From: Clostridia bacterium
GTDB taxonomy: Bacteria; Bacillota; Clostridia; Oscillospirales; CAG-272
DNA length: 64,000 nucleotides
Reading direction: 5' to 3'
Assembly (NCBI GenBank): GCA_017481595.1
Contig: JAFUOY010000014.1
Location: 1-64,000 of the forward strand
A program made the position numbers and the translations under genes. Under the pieces are notes generated by a model, which ran no database searches, was not told where the DNA came from, and worked only from the letters and a program-made list of their open reading frames with translations. The stretch's first letter is position 1, and each line of letters begins with the position of its first letter. This document shows positions 1-8,935 of this stretch, one piece after another.

Positions 1-123
1 GCCTCCGCCCCGAACTCAAAGTAAGGTCGGACGTGCAGGTCCTGCGTTAAAGGACGCATATTGATTGATATGTGAATAGGTGGTATAGATGTAATTTCCC
101 ATTCCGTCGGAATGGTTTTTTTA
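1..123 (+). promoter_or_regulatory. 3' part of a T-box leader controlling ileS
   Basis: The leader is cut by the window start, so stem I and the specifier codon are not visible. A T-box-like block AGGTGGTATAG lies at about 78-88; its TGGT can pair with the ACCA end of a tRNA whose discriminator base is A, as in tRNA-Ile. GAAT(A)GG at 74-80 can pair with CC(C)ATTC near 97-104 as an antiterminator. That pairing competes with a 7-bp terminator stem CCATTCC/GGAATGG (99-105 and 109-115) followed by a run of T. The switch logic and the downstream ileS fit a T-box. The T-box core departs from the usual GGTGGNACCGCG, so the call is good but not certain. Confidence 0.65.
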
Positions 124-153
124 TTTGTTTAATTTTAGAATTGGAGATATAAA

Positions 154-3100
154 ATGAAAGAGCTTTACACAAAGGTTGACACTAATCTCAACTTCGTTGA
201 AAGAGAAAAGGCGACTCGCAGATTCTGGGAGGAAAACAAAATCTTCGAGAAGAGTATTGACAAAAGAGAAAAAGGGGAGAATTTCACGTTCTATGACGGC
301 CCCCCAACAGCAAACGGAAAACCGCACATTGGTCACGTTTTAACCCGTGTTATTAAGGATATGATACCGAGATACCAGACTATGAAGGGTAAAAGGGTTA
401 TCCGTAAGGCAGGATGGGATACTCACGGTCTTCCCGTTGAATTGGAGGTTGAAAAGCTTCTCGGTCTTGACGGCAAGGAGCAGATCGAGCAATACGGTCT
501 TGATCCCTTTATCGGCAAATGTAAGGAAAGCGTATGGAAGTATAAAGGAATGTGGGAAGACTTTTCTTCTACTGTTGGCTTTTGGGCTGATATGGACAAT
601 CCTTACGTTACTTACCATAATGACTTTATTGAATCCGAATGGTGGGCACTTAAGCAGATTTGGGATAAGGGTCTTCTCTATAAGGGCTTTAAGATAGTTC
701 CCTATTGCCCCCGTTGCGGTACTCCCCTTTCCTCACACGAGGTTGCGCAGGGATATAAATCAGTTAAAGAAAGATCTGCGGTTGTAAGATTTAAAAAGGT
801 TGATGAGGATGCATACTTCCTTGCTTGGACAACAACTCCCTGGACTCTTCCTTCAAACGTTGCGCTTTGTGTAAATCCCGATGAAGCTTACTGCAAGGTA
901 AAGGCTGCAGACGGTAAGGTTTACTACATGGCTAAGGCATTACTTGATAAGGTTCTTTCTCCTCTTGCAAAGGAAGGTGAAAAGGCTTATGAGATAATTG
1001 CAGAATTCACAGGAAAAGACCTTGAATACAGCGAATACGAGCCTCTCTTTGAGTGCGCAGGTGTTGCAGCAAAGAAGCAGGGTAAGAAAGCTCACTTTGT
1101 AACCTGCGATCACTACGTTACAATGGGTGACGGTACAGGTATAGTTCATATTGCTCCCGCTTTTGGTGAAGACGACTCCAAGGTAGGAAGGATATATGAC
1201 CTTCCCTTCGTTCAGTTCGTAAACGGAAAGGGAGAAATGACTGCAGATACTCCCTATGCGGGAATGTTTGTAAAGAAGGCAGACCCTATAATTCTTAAGG
1301 ATCTTGAGGCAGAGGGAAAATTGTTTGACGCTCCTAAATTTGAACACGATTATCCTTTCTGCTGGAGATGCGATACCCCCCTTATTTACTACGCACGCGA
1401 ATCCTGGTTTATCAAGATGAGCGCAGTAAGAGACAATCTTATCAAAAATAACAATACAATCAACTGGATTCCCGAGTCTATCGGTAAGGGCCGCTTTGGC
1501 GCTTGGATTGAAAACGTTCAGGACTGGGGCATAAGCAGAAACAGATATTGGGGTACTCCTCTTAATATTTGGGAATGCGAATGCGGTCATAAGCATTCTA
1601 TCGGTTCTATCGAAGAGTTGAAATCCATGTCTGATAACTGTCCCGACAATATTGAATTACACCGTCCCTACGTTGATGCGGTTACAATAAAATGTGAAAA
1701 GTGCGGTGGACAGATGCACCGTGTACCCGAGGTTATTGACTGTTGGTTCGACTCTGGCGCTATGCCCTTTGCTCAGCATCACTATCCATTTGAGAATAAG
1801 GATCTCTTTGAGGCGCAGTTCCCTGCAGACTTCATTTCAGAGGCTGTTGACCAGACAAGAGGTTGGTTTTATTCCCTCCTTGCAATTTCCACTCTTATTT
1901 TTGACAAAGCACCCTACAAAAACGTAATTGTTCTTGGACATGTTCAAGACGAAAATGGACAAAAAATGTCCAAGTCCAAGGGAAATGCAGTCGACCCGTT
2001 TGAAGCTCTTGAAACCTTTGGAGCTGACGCAATCAGATGGTATTTCTACACCAATTCCGCTCCTTGGCTTCCTAACAGATTCCATGGTAAAGCTGTTATA
2101 GAAGGACAGCGCAAATTTATGGGAACGCTTTGGAATACCTATGCTTTCTATGTTCTTTATGCTAATATTGACAATTTCAACCCCGCAAACTACAAGTTAG
2201 AGGATGCAAAGCTTACCGTAATGGATAAATGGCTTCTTTCCAGAATGAACTCTACAGTTAAGTCTGTTGATAATTATCTTGAAAACTACAAAATTCCTGA
2301 AGCTTGTAAGGCTCTTGAGTCCTTTGTAGACGATATGTCCAACTGGTATGTACGTAGGGGTCGTGAAAGATACTGGGCGCAAGATATGACTGATGATAAG
2401 ATAAGCGCATATCTTACACTTTACACTGCGCTCGTAACAACGGCTAAGGCAAGCGCTCCCATGATTCCTTTTATGGCTGAAGATATTTACAGAAACCTCG
2501 TATGCAACGTATATAAGGATGCTCCCGAAAGTGTTCATCTCTGTGACTTCCCTGCTTATGATGAAAGCATGATAGATACACAGCTTGAAGAGGATATGAA
2601 GGAAGTACTTGATATTGTTGTTATGGGACGTGCTGCACGTAATAATGCTGCACTTAAGAATCGTCAGCCTCTTGCGACAATGTACGTAAAAGCAAACAAG
2701 ACTCTTTCCGATATTTATTTGGATATTATCAGAGATGAGCTTAACATCAAGGAAGTTGAGTTTGTTTCCGATATGTCATCCTTCTCCTCTTATTCATTCA
2801 AGCCTCAGCTTAAAACTGTAGGTCCTAAGTATGGTAAATTCCTTGGGAAAATCAGAACAATCCTTGCTGAGCTTGATGGAAATAAGGCAAAGGCAGAGCT
2901 TGATACAAACGGAGCCCTTAAGTTTGACGTGGACGGAAACGAAATCGTTCTTACTGAACAGGATCTCCTTATCGAAACAAAGCAGAAGGAAAATTACTGC
3001 TCAATTTCCGACAGAAACACTACTGTTGCTCTTGATACCAACCTTACAAAAGAGCTTATTGAGGAAGGCTACGTAAATGAGATCATAAGCAAGCTTCAGA

Positions 3101-3312
3101 CAATGAGAAAGGATTCCGGATTCAATGTAACCGACCACATCAAGGTCAGTGTAACAAATAATGATAATATCGTTTCTTATGTTAAGGCAAATGAAGACAA
3201 AATCGGCAAAGTAGTTTTGTGCGAAGCATTTACCTACTCCGATAACGCAAAGCATAATAAAGAATGGGATATTAACGGAGAAAAAGTTATCCTTGGTGTT
3301 GAAGTAGTTTAA
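154..3312 (+). CDS. ileS: Isoleucyl-tRNA synthetase (IleRS2-like)
   Basis: Class I aminoacyl-tRNA synthetase charging tRNA-Ile with isoleucine in the cytoplasm. The HIGH signature (PHIGH, residues 57-61) and KMSKS (residues 604-608) are intact. An editing (CP1) domain lies between them, with the TTTPWTLPSN motif near residue 230. Cysteine pairs CPRCG and CWRC occur within and after this domain. At 1052 residues, with this C-terminal region, it resembles the longer eukaryote-like IleRS2 type, which in other bacteria is linked to mupirocin tolerance; that link is family knowledge, not shown here. The ATG follows GGAG at a normal distance. It stands alone behind the T-box leader and ends at a strong hairpin terminator, so tRNA-Ile charging probably controls it. 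Confidence 0.97.
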   Translation: MKELYTKVDTNLNFVEREKATRRFWEENKIFEKSIDKREKGENFTFYDGPPTANGKPHIGHVLTRVIKDMIPRYQTMKGKRVIRKAGWDTHGLPVELEVEKLLGLDGKEQIEQYGLDPFIGKCKESVWKYKGMWEDFSSTVGFWADMDNPYVTYHNDFIESEWWALKQIWDKGLLYKGFKIVPYCPRCGTPLSSHEVAQGYKSVKERSAVVRFKKVDEDAYFLAWTTTPWTLPSNVALCVNPDEAYCKVKAADGKVYYMAKALLDKVLSPLAKEGEKAYEIIAEFTGKDLEYSEYEPLFECAGVAAKKQGKKAHFVTCDHYVTMGDGTGIVHIAPAFGEDDSKVGRIYDLPFVQFVNGKGEMTADTPYAGMFVKKADPIILKDLEAEGKLFDAPKFEHDYPFCWRCDTPLIYYARESWFIKMSAVRDNLIKNNNTINWIPESIGKGRFGAWIENVQDWGISRNRYWGTPLNIWECECGHKHSIGSIEELKSMSDNCPDNIELHRPYVDAVTIKCEKCGGQMHRVPEVIDCWFDSGAMPFAQHHYPFENKDLFEAQFPADFISEAVDQTRGWFYSLLAISTLIFDKAPYKNVIVLGHVQDENGQKMSKSKGNAVDPFEALETFGADAIRWYFYTNSAPWLPNRFHGKAVIEGQRKFMGTLWNTYAFYVLYANIDNFNPANYKLEDAKLTVMDKWLLSRMNSTVKSVDNYLENYKIPEACKALESFVDDMSNWYVRRGRERYWAQDMTDDKISAYLTLYTALVTTAKASAPMIPFMAEDIYRNLVCNVYKDAPESVHLCDFPAYDESMIDTQLEEDMKEVLDIVVMGRAARNNAALKNRQPLATMYVKANKTLSDIYLDIIRDELNIKEVEFVSDMSSFSSYSFKPQLKTVGPKYGKFLGKIRTILAELDGNKAKAELDTNGALKFDVDGNEIVLTEQDLLIETKQKENYCSISDRNTTVALDTNLTKELIEEGYVNEIISKLQTMRKDSGFNVTDHIKVSVTNNDNIVSYVKANEDKIGKVVLCEAFTYSDNAKHNKEWDINGEKVILGVEVV

Positions 3313-3332
3313 TTTCTGAAACATACAATGAC

Positions 3333-3372
3333 AAAAAAGATGTGAATGGCAGCCATTCACATCTTTTTTTAT
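3333..3372 (+). terminator. Bidirectional terminator between ileS and the DUF4330-like gene
   Basis: A near-perfect inverted repeat, AAAAAAGATGTGAATGG / CCATTCACATCTTTTTT with a very short loop. A and T runs on both sides let it stop both converging genes. Confidence 0.9.
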
Positions 3373-3379
3373 TATTTCA

Positions 3380-3841
3380 TTACTTAGATTCAATCTTTTT
3401 AATTGATAAAACCTCAGCATAAAATTCGTCATATCCGTTATTGATTTTAATAACGTCACCTGCCGAAAGAAGCACTGCGCCATTGAGCTTGAATCCGTTT
3501 TCATTTGAATATGTACCTATAGAGTGAAGCTTTAAATCATAGCAATTCTCTTTTTCATCATCAATTTCATATTTGACCACAGATCCTAAAAAAGTATTAG
3601 AGCTACTTATACAATATTCATGATAGGCCTTAAAATAGCTTAATCCTGAAATTTGGTCATTATCTATACAAATACTGATCTCATATTTATCCATAGTTAA
3701 CGGCTCGCTGCCGTCAAATCCATATCTGTCATTTAAAAATATAAGTACGTATCCTACTAAAAGGCATATTATCATAAGAACGAGAAAAACAGTTATAGCG
3801 TTAGCATTTTTTAAAGCCTTGATTTTACTTTGTTTTTTCAT
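3380..3841 (-). CDS. DUF4330-like membrane-anchored protein
   Basis: A 153-residue protein with a basic N-terminus, one transmembrane helix (about residues 16-37) and an extracytoplasmic remainder. The C-terminal part has the pattern of DUF4330-type proteins: a beta-rich segment ending in a hydrophobic-G-D-V-I-K-I turn (near residue 130) and a final E-V-L-S-I-K-K strand. The match is by eye, so the family is probable rather than certain. The function of the family is not known to me. It is monocistronic and convergent with ileS. It is divergent from prfB and has its own sigma-A-type promoter. Confidence 0.75.
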   Translation of the reverse strand: MKKQSKIKALKNANAITVFLVLMIICLLVGYVLIFLNDRYGFDGSEPLTMDKYEISICIDNDQISGLSYFKAYHEYCISSSNTFLGSVVKYEIDDEKENCYDLKLHSIGTYSNENGFKLNGAVLLSAGDVIKINNGYDEFYAEVLSIKKIESK

Positions 3842-3873
3842 AATATCACATTTTTCCTGTATTTATTTTTTTC

Positions 3874-3902
3874 AGTATATCACAAATAACAGTAAATTTC
3901 AA
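3874..3902 (-). promoter_or_regulatory. Sigma-A promoter for the DUF4330-like gene
   Basis: On the minus strand, TTGAAA, a 17-bp spacer, then TATACT, about 30 bases before the start codon. Confidence 0.6.
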
Positions 3903-3940
3903 TATCAAGTAAAAAATTTCGCATTTTGAGAAAAAAGTAT

Positions 3941-3968
3941 TTGATTTTTATCGTATGTATGATATAAT
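3941..3968 (+). promoter_or_regulatory. Sigma-A promoter for prfB
   Basis: TTGATT, a 16-bp spacer and TATAAT, about 45 bases before the chosen prfB start. It lies back to back with the promoter of the neighbouring minus-strand gene. Confidence 0.7.
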
Positions 3969-4013
3969 ATATTGAAATATAAATTTATAATACTTCGTTT
4001 TGGAGGAATTATT

Positions 4014-5123
4014 TTGATTATCGCACTTGAAAACGCTAAATACGAATTACAAAATTTTCGCGACAACATAATTGAACTTGGAAATGCTTTAAGAATTGAA
4101 GAACTGAAGGAAACTGTTGCTTCATTGGAGCAGCTCACGTTTGAACCTGATTTTTGGTCAAACCAGGAAACTTCTACTAAAACTCTTCAAAAAATCAAAC
4201 AGTCCAAGGACAAAATAGAAAAGTACGAGGCTTTGGCAGCGCGTCTTGAGGATGCTATTGTTATGGCTGAAATGGCAATTGAAGAAAATGACGAAAGCAT
4301 GACAGATGAGATCCTTGAGGACCAAAAGAATATTATGAAGGAAGAAGAACAGATGAGAATAGAGGTTCTTCTTTCCGGAGAATATGACAAAAACAATGCA
4401 ATCATTTCCTTCCATCCCGGTGCAGGTGGTACTGAAGCTCAGGACTGGGCACTCATGCTCTACCGTTTGTATACGAGATGGGGTGAAAAGCACGGCTATA
4501 ACGTTAAGCTCATTGACTGGCTTGACGGCGAAGAAGCAGGCTTAAAGAGCGCAACCGTTCTTGTTGAAGGCCTTAACGCATACGGATACTTAAAAAGTGA
4601 AAACGGCGTTCACAGACTTGTACGTGTTTCGCCATTCGACTCCTCCGGAAGACGTCATACGTCCTTTGCTTCCGTTGAGGTTATGCCTGAATTTGATGAT
4701 GATAACTCAATTGAGTTAAAGGAAGAGGACCTTGAAATCACTGCTCACCGTTCTTCGGGTGCGGGTGGACAGCACGTTAATAAAACTGACTCCGCAATCA
4801 GAATTATGCATATTCCTACCGGTATAGTTGTTGGATGTCAGACAGAAAGAAGCCAGCTTCAGAACAAAGAAACTGCTTTGAAAATGCTCAAATCAAAGCT
4901 TATGGAAATCAAGGAACGTGAAAAGCTTGACAGAATTGAGGATATTAAGGGTAACAAGACAAACATTGAATGGGGCTCGCAGATCAGATCTTACGTATTC
5001 ATGCCCTATACACTTGTTAAGGACACACGCACAGGATATGAAGACGGAAATATTCAAGCAGTAATGGATGGTGATATAGATGAATTTATCAATGCGTATC
5101 TCAAAGAAAACTCAAAAAAGTGA
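4014..5123 (+). CDS. prfB: Peptide chain release factor 2
   Basis: RF2 recognises UGA and UAA stop codons in the ribosomal A site and triggers peptide release. The stop-codon tripeptide SPF (residues 206-208 from this start) marks it as RF2 rather than RF1. The universal GGQ motif is at residues 251-253. The start is TTG at 4014, seven bases after GGAGG; an upstream in-frame TTG at 3972 has no ribosome-binding site. The reading frame is uninterrupted. The in-frame UGA and +1 frameshift site that many bacteria carry near codon 25 are absent, so the classic RF2 autoregulation is missing. A small membrane-protein gene overlaps its 3' end and an RNA methylase follows. Confidence 0.95.
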   Translation: MIIALENAKYELQNFRDNIIELGNALRIEELKETVASLEQLTFEPDFWSNQETSTKTLQKIKQSKDKIEKYEALAARLEDAIVMAEMAIEENDESMTDEILEDQKNIMKEEEQMRIEVLLSGEYDKNNAIISFHPGAGGTEAQDWALMLYRLYTRWGEKHGYNVKLIDWLDGEEAGLKSATVLVEGLNAYGYLKSENGVHRLVRVSPFDSSGRRHTSFASVEVMPEFDDDNSIELKEEDLEITAHRSSGAGGQHVNKTDSAIRIMHIPTGIVVGCQTERSQLQNKETALKMLKSKLMEIKEREKLDRIEDIKGNKTNIEWGSQIRSYVFMPYTLVKDTRTGYEDGNIQAVMDGDIDEFINAYLKENSKK

Positions 5124-5382
5124 GTGTAAAATCATAAAGAAGGTTAAATCCTTCTTCATCAGATTGTCAAAGGTTAAATACGATATTCTTATTCTTATAG
5201 AGAGTATTTCTCTTGTTATGGCTGTTCTTGCCTGCCTTTTCCGTAAGGATAGAGACACCTCCTTCTTTGCATCAGTTTCTGCCCTTATCGGCGCATACCT
5301 TGTTTTGTGTGCAACATACCGTTCTAAAACAAATTCTCAAAGCAAGAAGTTTGAGTATATTATATCCGTAGACAATGATTAA
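5080..5382 (+). CDS. Small membrane protein overlapping prfB
   Basis: Up to 100 residues: a Lys/Arg-rich N-terminus, then two hydrophobic segments (about residues 35-52 and 62-77). The N-terminus is probably cytoplasmic. I do not recognise the family. Its first codons overlap the last 44 bases of prfB in another frame, and its stop overlaps the start of the next gene by 8 bases. This points to translational coupling within a prfB operon. An in-frame ATG at 5092 is an alternative start, and neither start has a strong ribosome-binding site. The basic-then-hydrophobic composition supports a real protein, but the start is uncertain. Confidence 0.6.
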   Translation: MNLSMRISKKTQKSECKIIKKVKSFFIRLSKVKYDILILIESISLVMAVLACLFRKDRDTSFFASVSALIGAYLVLCATYRSKTNSQSKKFEYIISVDND

Positions 5383-6145
5383 GGAAAACAGCAGATTTGC
5401 GGACTCCACAGTATTTGAAGGGATGACTTCTATAAGGGCTCTTATTGACAATTTGAAAAACAACGTTGAAAATGCCCGAAAAATCAATAAAATACTGTAT
5501 GATGAATCAAAAGCAAGATCCAAATACAAGGAGCTTGGATATTTGAAGAAAATGGGGGAGTTTTTCTCATTTGATGTTGAAGCTGTAAGTGAAGAAACCA
5601 TCTCTTCTCTATCTATCGGCAATTCCCATGGCGGAATAATCGCTCTTTGCGGAAACAGAACATACCCTATTCTGACAAAAGATTCCATTAAAGAAAATGG
5701 GTTTTACGTTATGATAGAGGGCATTGAGGATCCTTATAATTTCGGATATGCTCTCCGCTCTATATATGCATCGGGAGTCGACGGTATAATTTTATCGGAG
5801 CGCAATTGGCTAAGCGCAGCCGGTGTTGTATGCCGCTCATCCGCGGGAGCAAGCGAAAGAGCTGATGTCTATATCGCAAACGATAGCTTTATTGAAACTT
5901 TTAAAGAAAAGGGATATAAGGTTGTATGCGCAGATATAAAAAACTCTGTAAGCATCTATGACGCTGACCTTAAAAAGCCTATTTTCCTTATAGTTGGCGG
6001 TGAAAAAAGAGGAATATCATCTTCGGTCATATCGAAAGCTGATCAAATTGTACGAATAGACTACGGCAGAAGCTTTGATGCCGCGCTCTCCGCCGCATCG
6101 GCATCTACTATTATAGCATTTGAAGTTTATAAACAAAACAGATAA
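5375..6145 (+). CDS. SpoU/TrmH-family RNA 2'-O-methyltransferase
   Basis: SPOUT-class methyltransferase that moves a methyl group from SAM to a ribose 2'-OH of tRNA or rRNA. The three family motifs are visible: motif 1 with the N-F-G-x-x-x-R pattern (residues 114-130), motif 2 IVGGEKRGIS (206-215) and a motif 3 equivalent (229-250). In motif 3 the usual N-x-S-x-A-A reads FDAALSAA, so the knot-forming region is slightly unusual. The N-terminal 95 residues lack the typical substrate-binding L30e-like look and may be a variant domain. The target nucleotide cannot be read from sequence. It is the last gene of the prfB cluster, overlaps its upstream neighbour and ends before a terminator. Confidence 0.85.
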   Translation: MIKENSRFADSTVFEGMTSIRALIDNLKNNVENARKINKILYDESKARSKYKELGYLKKMGEFFSFDVEAVSEETISSLSIGNSHGGIIALCGNRTYPILTKDSIKENGFYVMIEGIEDPYNFGYALRSIYASGVDGIILSERNWLSAAGVVCRSSAGASERADVYIANDSFIETFKEKGYKVVCADIKNSVSIYDADLKKPIFLIVGGEKRGISSSVISKADQIVRIDYGRSFDAALSAASASTIIAFEVYKQNR

Positions 6146-6203
6146 AAAATCTTGCATTAATAGTGTGTGTTCTTAATGACATACTTATCTATCGATAAAA
6201 AAG

Positions 6204-6234
6204 CAGAGAATATTTTTATGTTCTCTGTTTTTTT
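6204..6234 (+). terminator. Terminator of the prfB cluster
   Basis: A 7-bp stem CAGAGAA/TTCTCTG with a 10-base loop, followed by seven T. Confidence 0.75.
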
Positions 6235-6393
6235 CTTGACAGGCACTTCATTTGTGGATACAAAAGCTTTTATGTAGACTAATTTATTTTTTTGATATAA
6301 TAATAAAAAATTTATTTTAAGTTCGAACCAACAATACATTTCTACGACTATATAGTTGAACGTTCAAAAGCATTCCGGAAAGCAGGTAATTTT

Positions 6394-8022
6394 ATGACAA
6401 ATAATGAAATAATTCAATATTATGATTATCTGATAAGACTTGCGACGTCAAAATGCAACTCGCAAAATGATGCCGAAGATCTTGTAGGGGACACAATGCT
6501 TGCAGCTTTTGCCTATATGCACCGTGGTGGAACCATTGAGCACCCCAAAACTTGGCTCACTAATACGCTTTACCACAAACATAATGATAATCTGAGAAAA
6601 AAGTATCGGGCTCCCGTTACTGTATATTTAGATGAAAGTATTGAGGCTGCAGAAGAACAAGATGATGAGTACTTCACATCGGAAGAAGCATCAAAGGTTC
6701 GCAAAGAACTAAATCATCTTAGCTTTATTACACGAGAGGTTTTAATCCGCTTTTATTTTGGAAATCAAAGTGTTTCGGATATTGCCGAAGATCTTGATAT
6801 ACCTGAAGGAACGGTAAAAAGCCGATTGTCAGCAGGTCGTAATCAGATGAAGAAAGGACTTGAAACTATGGAAACAAGAGAAAACTATTTGCCCGGAAGA
6901 TTAAATCTTTCTTTCGGAGGTTCGGATGGACTTAAGGGAGAGCCTATATCCCTCGTTGAAGGCGATTTAATTGCACAAAATCTATTGATTCTTTCATATG
7001 ATAAACCCATGAAAATCAGTGAGCTTTCCAAAGCAATCGGTATTCCTGCTGCTTACATTGAACCGATCGTCACCAAACTCGTGGATGGCGAGCTGATGGT
7101 ACAGATGGATAGCGGCAAAGTATATTCTGATTTCATTATAAGCAGGGCTCAGGATATTCTAAAAAATTTTGAATTACAGAAAAATTTCGCGCATAAGAAG
7201 TTCGATATTATATGGAGCATTATAGAGAAAATGTCCAATAAGATTTCCAAAATGGATTTTGTAAAAGCCATGGACGAAGAGCAACGGACAAAGCTTGACA
7301 GATATGCTGTTTTGAAGGCTTTGCAAGATTTTCAACATTTTGGAACCGGAAAAATTGAATTTCCCAAGTTTCCAAAACGAAGAGACGGCGGTTGGTGGTT
7401 TGCTCATGCAATAGCCTTTGATGCCGGATATAATACAAAGGAGTACATGGAAGCGTCTGAATACTGTATACATGGAGGCCATCGCACAAAGGAAGTCGCA
7501 TCTATCGGACGGACAAAGCGTATTCGTTTCTATGAATTTGATACTACGTTGTGGGATAGCCCTCACCGTTACGGTGGCGCATATGATCTGTATTTCAAGC
7601 ATATCATTCCTTTGCTGTGGAGCATTTACGATTGCATTTCACTTGAAACATCAGATATCCCCAATGAGTTTATCTCTTATATACCCACTCTTGAACGCTT
7701 GGGTGTAATAGGACACTCAGAGGATAAGTTATGCGTTAAGATACCCGTGTTAAAGAAAACGGAATATGATGAAGTGTGTACGGTGATTAGAAACGCGACC
7801 GAAGAAATAAAAGCGGCAATAGGAGACGAATTTGCGTCCTTTATCGCTTCCTTAAAAACCCCTGTTCCGAAGCACCTAACATCTGTTCCCGAGCTTTTCA
7901 GATATTTGGAAGCAACTGTTTATTTTGTAATGTCCATCGTGCGTGAAGCATATGAAAAAGGGTTACATTTGAAGGATGTGGATTACTGTTGTCCACCTGT
8001 TGTGTTGGAATACGAAGAATAA
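6394..8022 (+). CDS. ECF-type sigma factor with long C-terminal extension
   Basis: The first 155 residues are an ECF sigma factor. Region 2 spans about residues 7-75, with the DAEDLVGDT core and the W of PKTWL. Region 4 spans about 100-155, with helix-turn-helix SVSDIAEDLDIPEGTVKSRL. A further ~385 residues follow. The stretch at about 190-250 (KISELSKAIGIP...KLVDGELM) looks like a winged helix, and the rest is an unassigned, apparently soluble domain rich in aromatic residues. ECF sigma factors are usually under 200 residues. Similar long ones occur in Clostridia but I know of no assigned role. No anti-sigma gene is adjacent. The extension may act as a built-in regulator; that is inference. 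The ATG follows a weak AGCAGG site. Confidence 0.8.
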   Translation: MTNNEIIQYYDYLIRLATSKCNSQNDAEDLVGDTMLAAFAYMHRGGTIEHPKTWLTNTLYHKHNDNLRKKYRAPVTVYLDESIEAAEEQDDEYFTSEEASKVRKELNHLSFITREVLIRFYFGNQSVSDIAEDLDIPEGTVKSRLSAGRNQMKKGLETMETRENYLPGRLNLSFGGSDGLKGEPISLVEGDLIAQNLLILSYDKPMKISELSKAIGIPAAYIEPIVTKLVDGELMVQMDSGKVYSDFIISRAQDILKNFELQKNFAHKKFDIIWSIIEKMSNKISKMDFVKAMDEEQRTKLDRYAVLKALQDFQHFGTGKIEFPKFPKRRDGGWWFAHAIAFDAGYNTKEYMEASEYCIHGGHRTKEVASIGRTKRIRFYEFDTTLWDSPHRYGGAYDLYFKHIIPLLWSIYDCISLETSDIPNEFISYIPTLERLGVIGHSEDKLCVKIPVLKKTEYDEVCTVIRNATEEIKAAIGDEFASFIASLKTPVPKHLTSVPELFRYLEATVYFVMSIVREAYEKGLHLKDVDYCCPPVVLEYEE

Positions 8023-8035
8023 AATTCAAGAAAAA

Positions 8036-8071
8036 TCCGCCGAGAGGTGCCGTTTGGTCGCTCTCGGCGGA
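8036..8071 (+). terminator. Strong hairpin after the sigma-factor gene
   Basis: An 11-bp perfect stem, TCCGCCGAGAG/CTCTCGGCGGA, with a 14-base loop. Only AATTTG follows, so it may terminate weakly or stabilise the 3' end. The rest of the gap to 8245 holds smaller hairpins (AACCA/TGGTT near 8090-8110; CTCCC/GGGAG near 8143-8160) and no gene that I can support. Confidence 0.55.
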
Positions 8072-8245
8072 AATTTGTTCTATAACGCACAACCATTTTT
8101 GTTGGTTAGTAAGTGCGCACTTGCAGATGAACAAAAAGCCTCCCCTATATAAAGGGAGACTCTGGAGATGTTCGCTCGTCTACCTGCTATTCCATTTTTG
8201 AAGCTGTCCTCAAGAACAGGCCGCAAGACTGCAAGTTTTTTTGTG

Positions 8246-8935
8246 TTATGCATCTAAAAGAAACTTCTCTATTATTTCCATGGATTTTTTAGCGGCAGAA
8301 ACTGCAAAAGTCTGATAATCCATTGCTTCTCCCTTACCATCGGATATAGTTCTCATAACGCAAAACGGAACTTTATTTACGTAGCAAACCTGTGCTATTG
8401 ACGCACCTTCCATTTCACACGCGATTGCACCAAATAAGGACACAATTTCTGCTTTTCTGTCCGGATCCGCAATAAACTGATCTCCCGAAGCAATAATGCC
8501 TCTTGCAGTGCGTACCTTAAGCTCATTAGCCGCTTTTTCAAGCTGAGATGAAACATCAGCGTCACTTTCTATTTCTACAACGTTTATGCCTGAAATAAGA
8601 CCTTTAGGATCGCCAAGGGGACTTGTGTCCATATCGTGTTGAACCATCTTCGTGGCAATTACGGCATCTAAAATGTTAAGTTCCTTGGATAATGCTCCTG
8701 CAACACCTGAATTTATAATATATCTGGGCGCATATTTAAGTATCATAGTCTGCGCGCACATAGCAGCAAAAACCTTACCTATACCGCATTTAGAGATAAC
8801 AACGTCCTTACCGCAAAGAGTTCCTTTTGTAAACGTTATACCGCCAACAATCTCCTGCACGGGCTTATCCATTTTTTCTATAAGCGCGGATACCTCAATA
8901 TCCATAGCTCCAATAATACCTATAATATTATTCAT
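8246..8935 (-). CDS. mtnN: 5'-methylthioadenosine/S-adenosylhomocysteine nucleosidase
   Basis: Hydrolyses MTA and SAH to adenine plus methylthioribose or S-ribosylhomocysteine; the latter feeds LuxS. The 229-residue length and the motifs fit the family: N-terminal IIGAMDIEV, NSGVAGAL near residue 76, the ASGDQF block near 150, the CEMEGA substrate loop near 175 (with catalytic Glu) and RTISD near 197 (with catalytic Asp). It is the last gene of the minus-strand operon and overlaps the end of luxS by 8 bases. A GGAGG lies rather far upstream (about 12 bases), so coupling to luxS translation is likely. Confidence 0.95.
   Translation of the reverse strand: MNNIIGIIGAMDIEVSALIEKMDKPVQEIVGGITFTKGTLCGKDVVISKCGIGKVFAAMCAQTMILKYAPRYIINSGVAGALSKELNILDAVIATKMVQHDMDTSPLGDPKGLISGINVVEIESDADVSSQLEKAANELKVRTARGIIASGDQFIADPDRKAEIVSLFGAIACEMEGASIAQVCYVNKVPFCVMRTISDGKGEAMDYQTFAVSAAKKSMEIIEKFLLDA

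Noticed and set aside
940-1596. 218-codon minus-strand frame inside ileS
   Set aside because: It is antisense to a complete ileS with all motifs and has no ribosome-binding site or recognisable family.
8072-8245. Small RNA or gene in the gap after the sigma factor
   Set aside because: Only short hairpins and no promoter-terminator pair or SD-supported frame were found; the frame at 7989-8201 is a read through these hairpins.
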